64,000 nucleotides of DNA from HXMU1420-13 sp963691715. Lineage in GTDB: Bacteria; Bacteroidota; Rhodothermia; Balneolales; Balneolaceae. The DNA is taken from positions 2,790,001 to 2,854,000 of the forward strand of contig OY829281.1 in the NCBI GenBank assembly GCA_963691715.1, given 5' to 3'. The notes beneath the pieces are model-generated. The model did no database searches. It saw only the letters and a list, made by a program, of their open reading frames with translations, and was not told the DNA's origin. This document shows, in pieces, positions 33,603-43,450 of the stretch. Both the position numbers and the translations under genes were made by a program. Every line of letters begins with the position of its first letter. Within the stretch, counting starts at the first letter, position 1.

Positions 33603-35645
33603 GTGACTAACCTGGAGCAAAAAGAATCAAATTTAGAAAAAGATAAAGCAAACGAATTAGAACAAAGTTCTACAGCCAATCCCGATGCTGATCTAAATGC
33701 AGAAGCTACACCATCAACAGAACCAAGTAAAAAAGATGGTACTGATGAAGTTGAAATAAAAGAAACGGATAATACATCAACTCAAGAATCCCTAGAAACT
33801 TCAAACGAGGAAGAAGGAACTATCCAGATTGTTGAAGATGATGCATCTGAAAATGATTCCTCTTCAGAAGAATTAAAGACAGAGGTTGTAAATAAAGAAG
33901 ACGATCACATTGAGGAACATAAAGCTACCACTGACAAAGATCTTGAAACAGCAAAAGAAGAAGAACAAGATTCAGCCCCTGAGTTCTACACCAAAATTTT
34001 AGAAAAAGCTCAATTACTTATTACACAAGAAGATTGGGCGTTTATTAGTAACGAATTAGCAAATTTAGCACTTCATATCTCTCAAGGCCCTGAATCTGCT
34101 GATGATGTATCAAAAGAGAACATACAATCTTTTAATGTGCTTCGTGGAGAATTTGAGGAAAGAAAAAAAGCACACTACGCCGAGTTAAATAAAAGAAAAG
34201 AAGAAAACTTGGTAGCAAAAAAAGGGGTTTTAAAACAGTTAAATGATTTGATATCCGAAGAGCGTTGGACGGACACTAAAACTGTAAACCAATTAAAGGG
34301 GAAGTGGGAACACATTAAATTTTTACCCCAAGGAGAGGTTGAAGCTCTAAATACTAAGTTTGAATCCCTATTAAAAGAATTTGAAAGCCATAAAGTAGAC
34401 CGACTGGTAAAAAAATTACAACAAGAAGAAGAGAACCTAACACTCAAGCTTGTTATTCTGGAGAAAATGGATGTGCTCAACAAAAAAGTGAGTGATTCCA
34501 ATTCAGATTATGATGCTTTAAATTCTGAATTTCAGGATTTATTAGTTCAATGGAGAAAAATAGGGCGCGTACCATCTGATAAAAATCAGCAGGTATGGGA
34601 TAGTTTCAATATAGCGCAGGATCAATTCAACGAACTTCGATTCAAACACGATAAAAAATATAGAATTGGTATTGAGAGGTCATTAGAAAAAAAGAAAAAG
34701 TTAATTACCGAAGCAGAATCATTAATTGATGATGGAAGTATAGCTGATGCAGCTCGACGTGTTAATAAACTCCATAAAGCGTGGAAGAAAACAGGGAATT
34801 TACCTCAAAAAGAAGAGAATGAATTATGGGATAAATTCAAAGCAGCAACAGATGCGTTCAATGAAAAGAAAACAGAGAATATAGATCAGCTAAGAGAAGA
34901 AGAGAACAAAAATTTAATAGCAAAACAAGCTTTAATCCAGCGTGCTATCGCTGCACAGAGTGCCGAAAGTTATGAAGAAGGTCATCAGGCCATGCAGCAA
35001 TTGATGGGAGAATGGAAAAAAATTGGCTCTGTCCCACGCAAAAAATCATCTAAGGTTTGGAAACAGTTCAAAGAAGCTATGGATGCATTTTATGAAAAAA
35101 GAAGAGAGCATTTTAAAAGTGTAAGAAAGGATCAAAAAGATAATTTAACCCTTAAAAAGGAAATTATTAATAAATTGGGTGAACTGGTTGAAAGCGAAGA
35201 TGCTGCCAAAGCAGTAGAAAAAGCGAAGCAACTCCAAGCTGAATTCAAAAAAATTGGTCATGTTCCATTAAAGTTCAAAAATAAAATTTGGAAAGATTAT
35301 CGTGAAGTTTGTGATAAAATCTATAACAACTTCCGAGCATCTGGTGCCGATCTTGGAATGGAGCGGAAATTAGCATCTGAGGGCATTGAGCCTGGGGCAA
35401 GAAAGCAAATCATCAAATATCAAAAAGAACTAGAAGCATTACGAAAAACGGTATCAACATTAGAATCTGAAATGATTCAGTTTGAAGAAGCACAAACCTA
35501 TTTTAAACCAACAAATAAAGGGAATAAATTAAGAAATGAGCTTCAGACAAAAATTGATAATTCGGTAGAATCAATAGCTATTAAGAAACGTAAAATTTCT
35601 GAAGTTGTTCAAAAAATAAATGAACTTAAGTCTGTTTCTGAATAA
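33603..35645 (+). CDS. DUF349 repeat protein
   Basis: The 680-residue cytoplasmic protein begins with about 125 acidic, low-complexity residues and continues as five helical DUF349 repeats. Each carries a pattern like WKKIGxVPxKxxxxxWxxFxxAxDxF (examples LVQWRKIGRVPSD, LHKAWKKTGNLPQ, LMGEWKKIGSVPR, LQAEFKKIGHVPL). A final coiled coil (about 590-680) ends the protein. The function of DUF349 is not known. The GTG at 33603 is chosen because AGGAAGG lies five bases before it; an in-frame GTG at 33585 is less likely. Confidence 0.85.
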   Translation: MTNLEQKESNLEKDKANELEQSSTANPDADLNAEATPSTEPSKKDGTDEVEIKETDNTSTQESLETSNEEEGTIQIVEDDASENDSSSEELKTEVVNKEDDHIEEHKATTDKDLETAKEEEQDSAPEFYTKILEKAQLLITQEDWAFISNELANLALHISQGPESADDVSKENIQSFNVLRGEFEERKKAHYAELNKRKEENLVAKKGVLKQLNDLISEERWTDTKTVNQLKGKWEHIKFLPQGEVEALNTKFESLLKEFESHKVDRLVKKLQQEEENLTLKLVILEKMDVLNKKVSDSNSDYDALNSEFQDLLVQWRKIGRVPSDKNQQVWDSFNIAQDQFNELRFKHDKKYRIGIERSLEKKKKLITEAESLIDDGSIADAARRVNKLHKAWKKTGNLPQKEENELWDKFKAATDAFNEKKTENIDQLREEENKNLIAKQALIQRAIAAQSAESYEEGHQAMQQLMGEWKKIGSVPRKKSSKVWKQFKEAMDAFYEKRREHFKSVRKDQKDNLTLKKEIINKLGELVESEDAAKAVEKAKQLQAEFKKIGHVPLKFKNKIWKDYREVCDKIYNNFRASGADLGMERKLASEGIEPGARKQIIKYQKELEALRKTVSTLESEMIQFEEAQTYFKPTNKGNKLRNELQTKIDNSVESIAIKKRKISEVVQKINELKSVSE

Positions 35646-35802
35646 GTACCCCATTTAATTTAGTTGATTACATTTTTGTTTTTTTAATAGCATCAGGTTC
35701 ACTACATTATTATAAATGTGGCACAATCAGAAGGGTTATTAAGGTTAAATCAACATATATATAATCTATAAAGTAAAGTGGCGCTAAGTAAAGTTGTAAT
35801 TT

Positions 35803-36660
35803 GTGGCAGACTCTTTAAAAATTAAATTTTGGGGCGTACGTGGTTCAACTCCTTGTGCAAATCCCGAAAATATGAACTTCGGTGGCAACACTACATGTTT
35901 TCAGGTGCTATCAACACAACCTTCAGAACTACTTATTATTGACTGTGGAACAGGTATTAGAAATTTGGGGAATAATACTTACAGTTCAAAGCACCCGCTA
36001 AAAGGAAATATTTTTATAACTCATCCACATTGGGATCACCTTCAAGGATTTCCATTCTTCAAACCTTTTTTTGAAAAAGAAGCAACGTTCAACGTTTATT
36101 TACCACCTCAGAATGGTGTAGGATGTAAAGAGATATTACAAGGCCATATGTCTAATACATTTATTCCAGTAACCATGGAAAAATTTGACGCTACTATGAA
36201 TTTTGAAACATTCTATCCTGGCGAGCTAACATTCGATAGCTTTAAAGTAGACTATATGTGGGCTCAGCATACGGTACACACGGCTATTTTTCGCTTTAAA
36301 ATTGATAATAAAATCATTGTTTTTGCCCCAGATAATGAATTACCAATAGATGATTCCATGGAATCACAAAAATTCATCCAATCTTTTAGAGATTTCGTAA
36401 AAGATGCAGACGTTTTAGTGCATGATGCACAATTAAGTAGCAAACAATATTTGGAAAGAAAAGGATGGGGACACTCTACATGGGAGCGGGTTTTAGAAGT
36501 GACAGCAACTTGCAATATAAAACATTTAATTCTTACGCATCACGATCCCGATAGCGATGACAAATATTTAGAAAACTTGGATCAAGAGATAAAAAACAAT
36601 CATTCAAAAAATTACACCTCTGTATCCTTGGCACGTGAAGGGCAATCGATAGATGTTTAA
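35803..36660 (+). CDS. MBL-fold metallo-hydrolase
   Basis: The 285-residue protein has the metallo-beta-lactamase fold with the metal-binding motif HPHWDHLQG, a later aspartate in VHDAQLSS and a histidine in LTHHDPD. The opening IKFWGVRGSTPCANPENMNFGGNTTC marks the family of phosphodiesterase-like enzymes related to class II cyclic-nucleotide phosphodiesterases. Substrate is unknown. It starts with GTG at 35803 and is followed after 16 bases by two glycosyltransferase-like genes on the same strand. Confidence 0.88.
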   Translation: MADSLKIKFWGVRGSTPCANPENMNFGGNTTCFQVLSTQPSELLIIDCGTGIRNLGNNTYSSKHPLKGNIFITHPHWDHLQGFPFFKPFFEKEATFNVYLPPQNGVGCKEILQGHMSNTFIPVTMEKFDATMNFETFYPGELTFDSFKVDYMWAQHTVHTAIFRFKIDNKIIVFAPDNELPIDDSMESQKFIQSFRDFVKDADVLVHDAQLSSKQYLERKGWGHSTWERVLEVTATCNIKHLILTHHDPDSDDKYLENLDQEIKNNHSKNYTSVSLAREGQSIDV

Positions 36661-36676
36661 TGGATATGATTTTTAA

Positions 36677-37282
36677 ATGGAAAGTATTTTATTAGTCTTT
36701 CAAAAAAATACAGAACTTGGGAAAGTCAAAACTCGGCTAGCTGCAACAATTGGAGATACCAAAGCACTTCAAGTTTATCTAAAGCTTATTGGTTATACAA
36801 AAAAAATAATTGACCCTCTAAGTAGTGCCAAGCAAATTTGGTATTCATCATGGATAGAAAAGAATGATATTTGGGATTCAAAGTCATACGAAAAGCGTAA
36901 ACAGTTAGAAGGAGATTTAGGAGAAAGAATTTCATTTAGTTTCAAAAAAGCCTTTGATAATCCAGAGGTTAAAAAAGTTATAATTATTGGAACTGATTGT
37001 GCTGAAATAACAACTTCATTAATCAATGAAGCTTTTGTTTCAATCGAAACTCATGATTTCGTACTCGGGCCAGCGGTGGATGGGGGCTTTTATTTACTAG
37101 GAATGAATAAATTTTATCCCGAGATATTTCATCAAATTGAATGGAGTACGGGTACAGTTTTTTCAACAATTGTTCATAAAATGAATGCGCTGAATAAAAG
37201 CATTGATATTCTCCCTGCATTAAATGATATCGATACATTCGAGGATTGGGAAAAAGTAAAACACCAGTTTGAGCATGTATGA
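36677..37282 (+). CDS. TIGR04282-type nucleotidyl/glycosyltransferase-like protein (DUF2064)
   Basis: The 201-residue protein has the opening LLVFQKNTELGKVKTRLAATIG and the middle IIGTDCAEITTSLINEAF and GPAVDGGFYLLGM, which define the family named 'arsenosugar biosynthesis glycosyltransferase' in NCBI models. That name comes from gene neighbourhoods, not chemistry. Its last codons overlap the next gene by four bases. No ArsM or radical-SAM ArsS gene is seen in this window, so a link to arsenic is not supported locally. Confidence 0.85.
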   Translation: MESILLVFQKNTELGKVKTRLAATIGDTKALQVYLKLIGYTKKIIDPLSSAKQIWYSSWIEKNDIWDSKSYEKRKQLEGDLGERISFSFKKAFDNPEVKKVIIIGTDCAEITTSLINEAFVSIETHDFVLGPAVDGGFYLLGMNKFYPEIFHQIEWSTGTVFSTIVHKMNALNKSIDILPALNDIDTFEDWEKVKHQFEHV

Positions 37283-37959
37283 TAAGTATTATTATTCCAA
37301 CTTTTAATGAACAAGAATCAATTTCAACATTGATTGGGTATTTAAAAAATAATAGTCCTACTGGATTAGAAGTAATTGTTGTAGATGGGGGTAGTACAGA
37401 TGAAACAGTTAAAATAGCAGAAAAAGCTGGCGCAATTGTGGAAAGTTCTCCAAAAAAAGGGAGATCTAGACAGATGAATATTGGTGCAACAATATCAACT
37501 AATGAGATACTTTATTTCTTACATGCAGATACTATCCCGCCTTCAAGCTTTTATTATGATATAATGTCGGCTATTGAACAAGGAAATGCCGCAGGTTGTT
37601 ATCGGCTATCTTTTGATAACAACCATCCATTACTAACATTCTATTCTTGGTTCACCAAATTTAACATGGATATATTTAGATTTGGAGATCAAAGTTTATA
37701 TGTAAGTAAAAAGGTATTTCAATTAGTGGAAGGGTTCGATGAGGAGCTAATAGTAATGGAAGATCAGGAAATTGTAAAAGCAATTAAGAAAGTATCTAAC
37801 TTTTTAATATTTCAGGACTCAGTGATTACTTCAGCCCGGAAATACGAAAAGATAGGTATCGTAAAGCTCCAATTAATATTCACTGCTATTATGGCAATGT
37901 ATTACGCTGGTATTGATCAGCAGAAAATAGCTAGGTTCTATTACCGTGCAATTATGTAA
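37279..37959 (+). CDS. TIGR04283-type family 2 glycosyltransferase
   Basis: The 226-residue GT2 enzyme shows ISIIIPTFNEQESI, VVDGGSTDETV, LYFLHADTIPP (the DxD-like metal site) and MEDQEIVKAIK. It is the usual partner of the TIGR04282 protein, with which it overlaps by four bases (ATGA-type coupling). A weak membrane-associated helix lies near the C-terminus. It transfers a sugar from a nucleotide donor to an unknown acceptor. Confidence 0.88.
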   Translation: MISIIIPTFNEQESISTLIGYLKNNSPTGLEVIVVDGGSTDETVKIAEKAGAIVESSPKKGRSRQMNIGATISTNEILYFLHADTIPPSSFYYDIMSAIEQGNAAGCYRLSFDNNHPLLTFYSWFTKFNMDIFRFGDQSLYVSKKVFQLVEGFDEELIVMEDQEIVKAIKKVSNFLIFQDSVITSARKYEKIGIVKLQLIFTAIMAMYYAGIDQQKIARFYYRAIM

Positions 37960-38008
37960 TTATATGTTATAAGATTGTAAAATTGAACGCTATTTAATTG
38001 GGTTAAGT

Positions 38009-40171
38009 TTGATATCTAATTATCTTGCGTACTTAACAAATTGGTACTGTTTTTTGAAACACATTCTCGCATTAATTGCTTTTGTTTTAATTTCTGAATT
38101 TTTATTTGCTCAAGCATCTTTTGAAAGGATTGAAACGGATGCAGGTATATTGGGATTATCTCTAACTAATTATGGTACAATAGGAAAACCAGATGTTAGG
38201 AATAATACAGAAGGTGGTTCAAGTATGCGATATCCAATTGATACAGGTACTGAACATCTCTTCGAAGCCGGTCTTTGGATTGGTGCACAGTTTAATAATG
38301 GTGCAATTCGTGTATCCACTGCTTCAGTAACAACAAGCGGAGGGTATGCAAGAGGCGCAGCTGGGTTTGAATTCACTGCAGATTTACCATTAGGTCGCCG
38401 AAGTACCAACCCAAATGATGAATTTTTCTCGCCTTTTTCTGTGGGTGAACAAGACATCATTGCTGAATTTACAGATAGGCGAAGAGATATAAATGGTACT
38501 CCCATCAGCAATCATGATACCCCATTATATGCCGATGTAAAAATGGAAAGTTATAATTGGGGGTTTCCATTTACAGAAAATTTTTCCATTCTAAGATATG
38601 ATATAACCAATAATTCAGGGCTATATGCTGCAGAAGCTGATTGGGATAGTGTTTTTATTGGTATGTATGCTGATTTAGTCGTTAGAAATGTTAACTCTGC
38701 AACAGAAACTGGGGGCGACTTTTTTAATAAAAATGGGTTAGGGTTTTTAGATTCATTATATACAGCATATGCTTTTGACGCAGGCTCCCCAGATAACCCA
38801 TCGGTTAATACCTATGGTGCGGTGTCAATAATCGGTGCGGAATATAGGGGAGAACTTTTTCACCCATCTAATAAAGAACGTTTAGAAGAACAAGGTTACC
38901 GAGCGCCTTTTGTTGATCCTAGTTATTGGTTGTTTAGTTCTGGAACGGGTTTATATGTTAGGCCAAATAGTGATCAACTTAGGTACGAAAGAATGGCAAC
39001 AAAATTCCCCTTGGATTCGGTTATTGCTGGTGAATCGATTCGCGAGCAATTGAGAACAGATGGTCAAACTGCCAACGGGAATTATATAACAATGCTTTCA
39101 ATAGGTCCTTTCCCAAAGGTTGAACCAGGTGAAACTATTAGTGTTTATTATGCTTTTTCGGCAGCATTAAAGCCGGATGAGTTTCAAGGACAAGCAGGAA
39201 AAGCTACTGATAACGATGAATCAAGAGTAGAATTACTTAAAACCATCGATTCTATGAATAGAGTTTTTCAAGGGGAAGATAAAAATGCAAATGGTATTCT
39301 TGATGATGGAGAAGATACAGACGGTAATGGAATTTTAACTCGGTATCTATTTCCTACCCCACCAGACAATCCGAACATAAGAATAGAGTTAGATGCTGGA
39401 AAAGTTACTATCTACTGGGATAAAAAAGCTGAAGAGAGTATCGATAGAGTTTCTGGGGAGAAAGATTTTGAGGGATATAGAGTTTATCGATCTGAGTTAG
39501 GGGCAGATTTGAATCCTCAAGCTCGTTTAATTCGAGAGTTTGATACTCCTGGAAACGACGTTGCATTCAATACTGGATTCGATGAAATAGAATTACCCAA
39601 TCCGGTCACTTTTGCTGGAGATACCAATACCTACTACTATGCCTATGAAATTAATGATCTACTAAATGGTTGGCAATATGAACTCTCAGTCACCGCTTTT
39701 GATAAAGGTAGTAAAACATTTGAAATAGAAGGATTAGAGACGAGTCCTAATGTAAATGCCGTACGTGTATTTCCTGGTACCCCCATTAACCAAAATTTTG
39801 GAAGTAGTAAAAGTGAATTTAAAGTAGGCGTGTATCCAAATCCATATCGGGTTAATGCTGCATGGGATGGGCTACAAGAGAACGAGAGTAAACTAAATTT
39901 TTATAATCTACCAGCAAAAGCTGAAATTCGAATATATACTGTCGCAGGCGATATAGTTGGGGAATTCAAGCATGATTCGGAAACTTATAATGGTGATATT
40001 GGATGGTTTTCCAATTTCAGTGATGATCCTAGAGTTCTTCCAGGTGGAGAGCATTCATGGGATCTACAGTCAAATGCGAATCAAATCTTAACATCCGGGT
40101 TATACCTGTACTCTGTAAAAGATTTGGCATCAGGAGAGATCCAAACAGGTAAAATTGTAATCATAAAATAA
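38009..40171 (+). CDS. Large secreted protein with a T9SS-type C-terminal sorting domain
   Basis: The 720-residue protein begins with a signal peptide (hydrophobic ILALIAFVLIS, ending FAQ). A calcium-type loop (KNANGILDDGEDTDGNG) lies near residue 430. A fibronectin-like region follows, then a final about 95 residues starting FKVGVYPNPYRVNA that form a sorting domain. The middle carries no family I can name. The start is a TTG at 38009; a TTG at 38054 would give a shorter, more standard signal peptide. The next gene begins ten bases after the stop, and both products probably go to the cell surface. Confidence 0.75.
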   Translation: MISNYLAYLTNWYCFLKHILALIAFVLISEFLFAQASFERIETDAGILGLSLTNYGTIGKPDVRNNTEGGSSMRYPIDTGTEHLFEAGLWIGAQFNNGAIRVSTASVTTSGGYARGAAGFEFTADLPLGRRSTNPNDEFFSPFSVGEQDIIAEFTDRRRDINGTPISNHDTPLYADVKMESYNWGFPFTENFSILRYDITNNSGLYAAEADWDSVFIGMYADLVVRNVNSATETGGDFFNKNGLGFLDSLYTAYAFDAGSPDNPSVNTYGAVSIIGAEYRGELFHPSNKERLEEQGYRAPFVDPSYWLFSSGTGLYVRPNSDQLRYERMATKFPLDSVIAGESIREQLRTDGQTANGNYITMLSIGPFPKVEPGETISVYYAFSAALKPDEFQGQAGKATDNDESRVELLKTIDSMNRVFQGEDKNANGILDDGEDTDGNGILTRYLFPTPPDNPNIRIELDAGKVTIYWDKKAEESIDRVSGEKDFEGYRVYRSELGADLNPQARLIREFDTPGNDVAFNTGFDEIELPNPVTFAGDTNTYYYAYEINDLLNGWQYELSVTAFDKGSKTFEIEGLETSPNVNAVRVFPGTPINQNFGSSKSEFKVGVYPNPYRVNAAWDGLQENESKLNFYNLPAKAEIRIYTVAGDIVGEFKHDSETYNGDIGWFSNFSDDPRVLPGGEHSWDLQSNANQILTSGLYLYSVKDLASGEIQTGKIVIIK

Positions 40172-40181
40172 AACAAGCACT

Positions 40182-43100
40182 ATGAAAAAACTGATACCAT
40201 GTTTATCTGTACTATTACTGACTCTCGTAGCTGTAAATGTACAAGCACAAGATAAATCCTTGTTTTTCTCCCAATATATGGAAGGTTCTAGCAACAACAA
40301 GGCTTTAGAAATCTACAATCCAACCCAAGATACCGTATTCCTTGATGGTTGGGCTTTCCCAAATGTTAGTAATGATCCATCAACTGCTGGGGAATACGAA
40401 TATTGGAACAATTTCCCAGAAGGGGCATTCATTGCGCCCAATGAGACTTATGTTTTAGCTCATCCAAGTGCCAATCAGGATATATTAGATGTCGCTGATT
40501 ATACCAGATTTCAGTATTTCAGCAATGGTGACGATGGCTTTGCACTTGTAAAAGGTGATTCAGCAGCTGATGTGGGATATGAAATTATTGATTGGTTAGG
40601 TTCATGGGACGGCGATCCAGGAAGTGGTTGGGACGTAGCGGGTGTTTCTGCTGCAACAAAAGATCACACCTTAGTAAGGAAGAGCTACTGGCAATCTGGA
40701 AACAATGTTCCATTAGGATCATTCGGAACTAGTGCATTTAATTCGGAGTGGATTGTTCTAGATAAAGATAATACCGATGGATTAGGATCACATTCTGTAG
40801 GTGGTGATTTTACGTTAAGTGACGCAAATACTTATAGAAACCTAACATCATTTGATCAAAATACTATTTCAAGTCATCCACTAGTTGGTGAAGTAGTAAC
40901 ATTTACAGCTGTAGTTGTATCCTATCCTCGTGGATCAGGATTGGCAACTCCAAATGATACAGATAATGATGGAGTAATAGACGATATAGGTCGTTTGCAT
41001 ATGTTTGTTACAGATACCTCTGCAGTTAGTATGGGTCGCGCCGGTATGTCGATGCAAATTGTGGAATCTGATTATGAACTCGTTGAGGGGTTCACGCGAG
41101 GCGATGTTGTGACGTTTACTGGCGATTTGGGATTTTTTAATTCTACAGCTCAATTTGCTGTTGAATCAGCCAGTCTCCTAGGTAATGTTAACAATGCCGA
41201 TTATGCTCGTTATGCCGAACTATTAAATCCTTGGGAAATCTCTGCAGCTGATCTTAATATTCTTAATGCTGACGGAACGCACGAAATTAACATTGCTAAT
41301 TATGGTGAGTACAACGGAGCTTACGTAAAAATAGCTAATTCAGTAGTTTCAAATGTTTCTACTGGCGCTCGACCAAATTGGGCGATTAATGAAAACAGTT
41401 CTAGAGTATATGTATATGATACATCACTTCGATTTAGAAATGATAGAGTATCATATATCCCTTCATTTAACTACAGACGAACTGAAGATGGCGAATTTGT
41501 TCCTCCAGCTCCAGGAGCTGTTGTTAATCTGAGTGGGTTTATCAATCTTGTTGGTGATAATCCAGACGGTAATGTTACTTCAGGCAGTCAAGCATTTAGT
41601 ATCAACCCATTTGAAGACGGAATTGTATGGTTAAATGAGGTACGCTTTGTTGATGGCCAAGATTTAGGTAGTGGACAAACGTTTACATGGCCAAATGATG
41701 TAGAAGTATTAGGGTTACCGCCGGTATTTTCTAATGTCATGCAATCAGATTCATCAGTAACTTCTTCTGATGCCGTTACTATTTCTGCAACAGTTGTAGG
41801 TGTAGAAGGGAAGACAGTAAGTGGCGTTGATTTGGTATATACAGCTGCGGGTGTTACGGATACACTGGCAATGACAGCAGCTGGAGATGTATTTTCAGCT
41901 ACTATCCCAGCACAAGCAAACTTTACACCCGTAACATTTTTCATGATAGCTACGGATAGTGATAATCTTACTGGTAGGGGTCCATTAGCAGGTAATTATA
42001 GTTACTTCGTTCAAGATGGAGCCATCAATACCATTTCTTTATTACAAACTACCAGTGATGGCGGACCCGGTGCTAGTCCATTAGCTGGAGCTGGTGTTCG
42101 CGGAATGGATATATCTGGTACTATTGTATCCGATGCTACCGATGGTGTAATTATACTTCAAGATGCAGCCTCAGCATGGGGTGGAATTTTCTTAGAACAA
42201 ACCACAGAAACACAAGCCCTAAATAGAGGTGATATTATTAATGTTACTGCTGGTGAAGTGGTAGAAGCATCTGTTGCTTCGAACTCATTAACTCTAACAC
42301 AATTGGTTAACCTCGAATTTACATTAACATCTTCGAATAATGATGTTTCAGCTGTAATTCCTGTTCTAACCTCCGACTATGTAGTAGCAAACACTGTTGA
42401 CGGTGAATTAGAATCTTATGAAGGAATGCTTGTGAAATTCGAAAATGCTCAATTTACAGAAAGAGGTCGATATGGTGAATATATACTAAAAAATGTTGGA
42501 GCAGATTCAACAGATGGTGTTTATTTTAATGAAGATATAAGATCAGATTCTGAAATTGGTTCAGTTGGCGTTTCTTATGATATCAATCATAGTATCCGGT
42601 TAAACAAGACCATGGATGCTTATGCCATTGTGGCGGCTTCTTTTGGCGCTCCAAAATTCCATCCTAGAGATGTAGATGACTTTATTACATCAGATGACAA
42701 TGCTTTTACACCAGTTCTAGATTTTGGTCTCGTATCCCCAGAAGATGGCGTTACTGTTGAAGTAACTGGTGATATTGAGGTAAGTTGGACAGGTACAGAA
42801 GATTTTGATGGCGATGCTGTAACTTATGCATGGGCATTATACAATGCTGCAGATACATCACTAGTCGTAGAATTACCATCTAACAATGATGCTTCAGACG
42901 CACTAATTACAATTCCTGGTACTGCGGTTGATGGTTTGCTAGAAGGAGCTGGATTAGCAGTTGGCGAATCAGCTAATTTTGTATGGAATGTTCTTGTTAG
43001 TGATGGTTCTGATACATTAGGAGTTCATGGATCTTATGGAAACTTTGGTGATGATTTCATGCCAATTTATAGAGCGATTACTCTTACAAGAGGTATTATA

Positions 43101-43397
43101 TCATCCAACGATATAATAAATGGTATACCAACGGAATTTGCTCTTCAACAAAATTATCCTAATCCATTTAACCCAAGTACTAATATAAATTTTGCACTTC
43201 CACAAGCCAGTAATGTTACACTTACCGTGTATGATATGCTTGGGCGTAAAGTTGCAACTCTTATTGATGGTGAACAGTTAAGTGCTGCAAACCATAGCAT
43301 AAAATTTGATGCTTCAGCTATAGCAAGTGGTATGTATATCTACCGCATTGAAGCAGGAAGCTTTGTAAGTACTCGAAAGATGATGCTTATCAAATAA
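40182..43397 (+). CDS. Large T9SS-secreted protein with an N-terminal lamin-tail-like domain
   Basis: The 1071-residue protein has a signal peptide (about 1-22). A lamin-tail-type domain (about 25-150: LFFSQYMEGSSNNKALEIYNP) follows, a form found at the start of secreted nucleases and adhesins. Several Ig-like or OB-like beta domains come next. The C-terminus is a classical type A sorting domain (about 985-1071: LQQNYPNPFNPSTNI; VYDMLGRKVATL; SGMYIYRIEAG). No nuclease or hydrolase active site is visible. A strong terminator follows at 43404. It is probably surface-anchored through the T9SS. Confidence 0.85.
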   Translation: MKKLIPCLSVLLLTLVAVNVQAQDKSLFFSQYMEGSSNNKALEIYNPTQDTVFLDGWAFPNVSNDPSTAGEYEYWNNFPEGAFIAPNETYVLAHPSANQDILDVADYTRFQYFSNGDDGFALVKGDSAADVGYEIIDWLGSWDGDPGSGWDVAGVSAATKDHTLVRKSYWQSGNNVPLGSFGTSAFNSEWIVLDKDNTDGLGSHSVGGDFTLSDANTYRNLTSFDQNTISSHPLVGEVVTFTAVVVSYPRGSGLATPNDTDNDGVIDDIGRLHMFVTDTSAVSMGRAGMSMQIVESDYELVEGFTRGDVVTFTGDLGFFNSTAQFAVESASLLGNVNNADYARYAELLNPWEISAADLNILNADGTHEINIANYGEYNGAYVKIANSVVSNVSTGARPNWAINENSSRVYVYDTSLRFRNDRVSYIPSFNYRRTEDGEFVPPAPGAVVNLSGFINLVGDNPDGNVTSGSQAFSINPFEDGIVWLNEVRFVDGQDLGSGQTFTWPNDVEVLGLPPVFSNVMQSDSSVTSSDAVTISATVVGVEGKTVSGVDLVYTAAGVTDTLAMTAAGDVFSATIPAQANFTPVTFFMIATDSDNLTGRGPLAGNYSYFVQDGAINTISLLQTTSDGGPGASPLAGAGVRGMDISGTIVSDATDGVIILQDAASAWGGIFLEQTTETQALNRGDIINVTAGEVVEASVASNSLTLTQLVNLEFTLTSSNNDVSAVIPVLTSDYVVANTVDGELESYEGMLVKFENAQFTERGRYGEYILKNVGADSTDGVYFNEDIRSDSEIGSVGVSYDINHSIRLNKTMDAYAIVAASFGAPKFHPRDVDDFITSDDNAFTPVLDFGLVSPEDGVTVEVTGDIEVSWTGTEDFDGDAVTYAWALYNAADTSLVVELPSNNDASDALITIPGTAVDGLLEGAGLAVGESANFVWNVLVSDGSDTLGVHGSYGNFGDDFMPIYRAITLTRGIISSNDIINGIPTEFALQQNYPNPFNPSTNINFALPQASNVTLTVYDMLGRKVATLIDGEQLSAANHSIKFDASAIASGMYIYRIEAGSFVSTRKMMLIK

Positions 43398-43403
43398 TAT
43401 AAT

Positions 43404-43444
43404 AAGAACAGGCTGGGGCTACTCAGTCTGTTCTTTTAATTTTT
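43404..43444 (+). terminator. Terminator after the lamin-tail T9SS gene
   Basis: The inverted repeat AAGAACAG (43404-43411) / CTGTTCTT (43428-43435), with an extra CTG/CAG pairing inside, is followed by T-rich DNA to 43446. It splits the surface locus into two transcription units or limits read-through into the following lipoprotein gene, which starts only 14 bases past the stem. Confidence 0.8.
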
Positions 43445-43450
43445 TGACTA

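Noticed and set aside
36677..37959. Arsenosugar biosynthesis cluster
   Set aside because: The family names suggest it, but no arsenic methylation or radical-SAM gene is present in the window.
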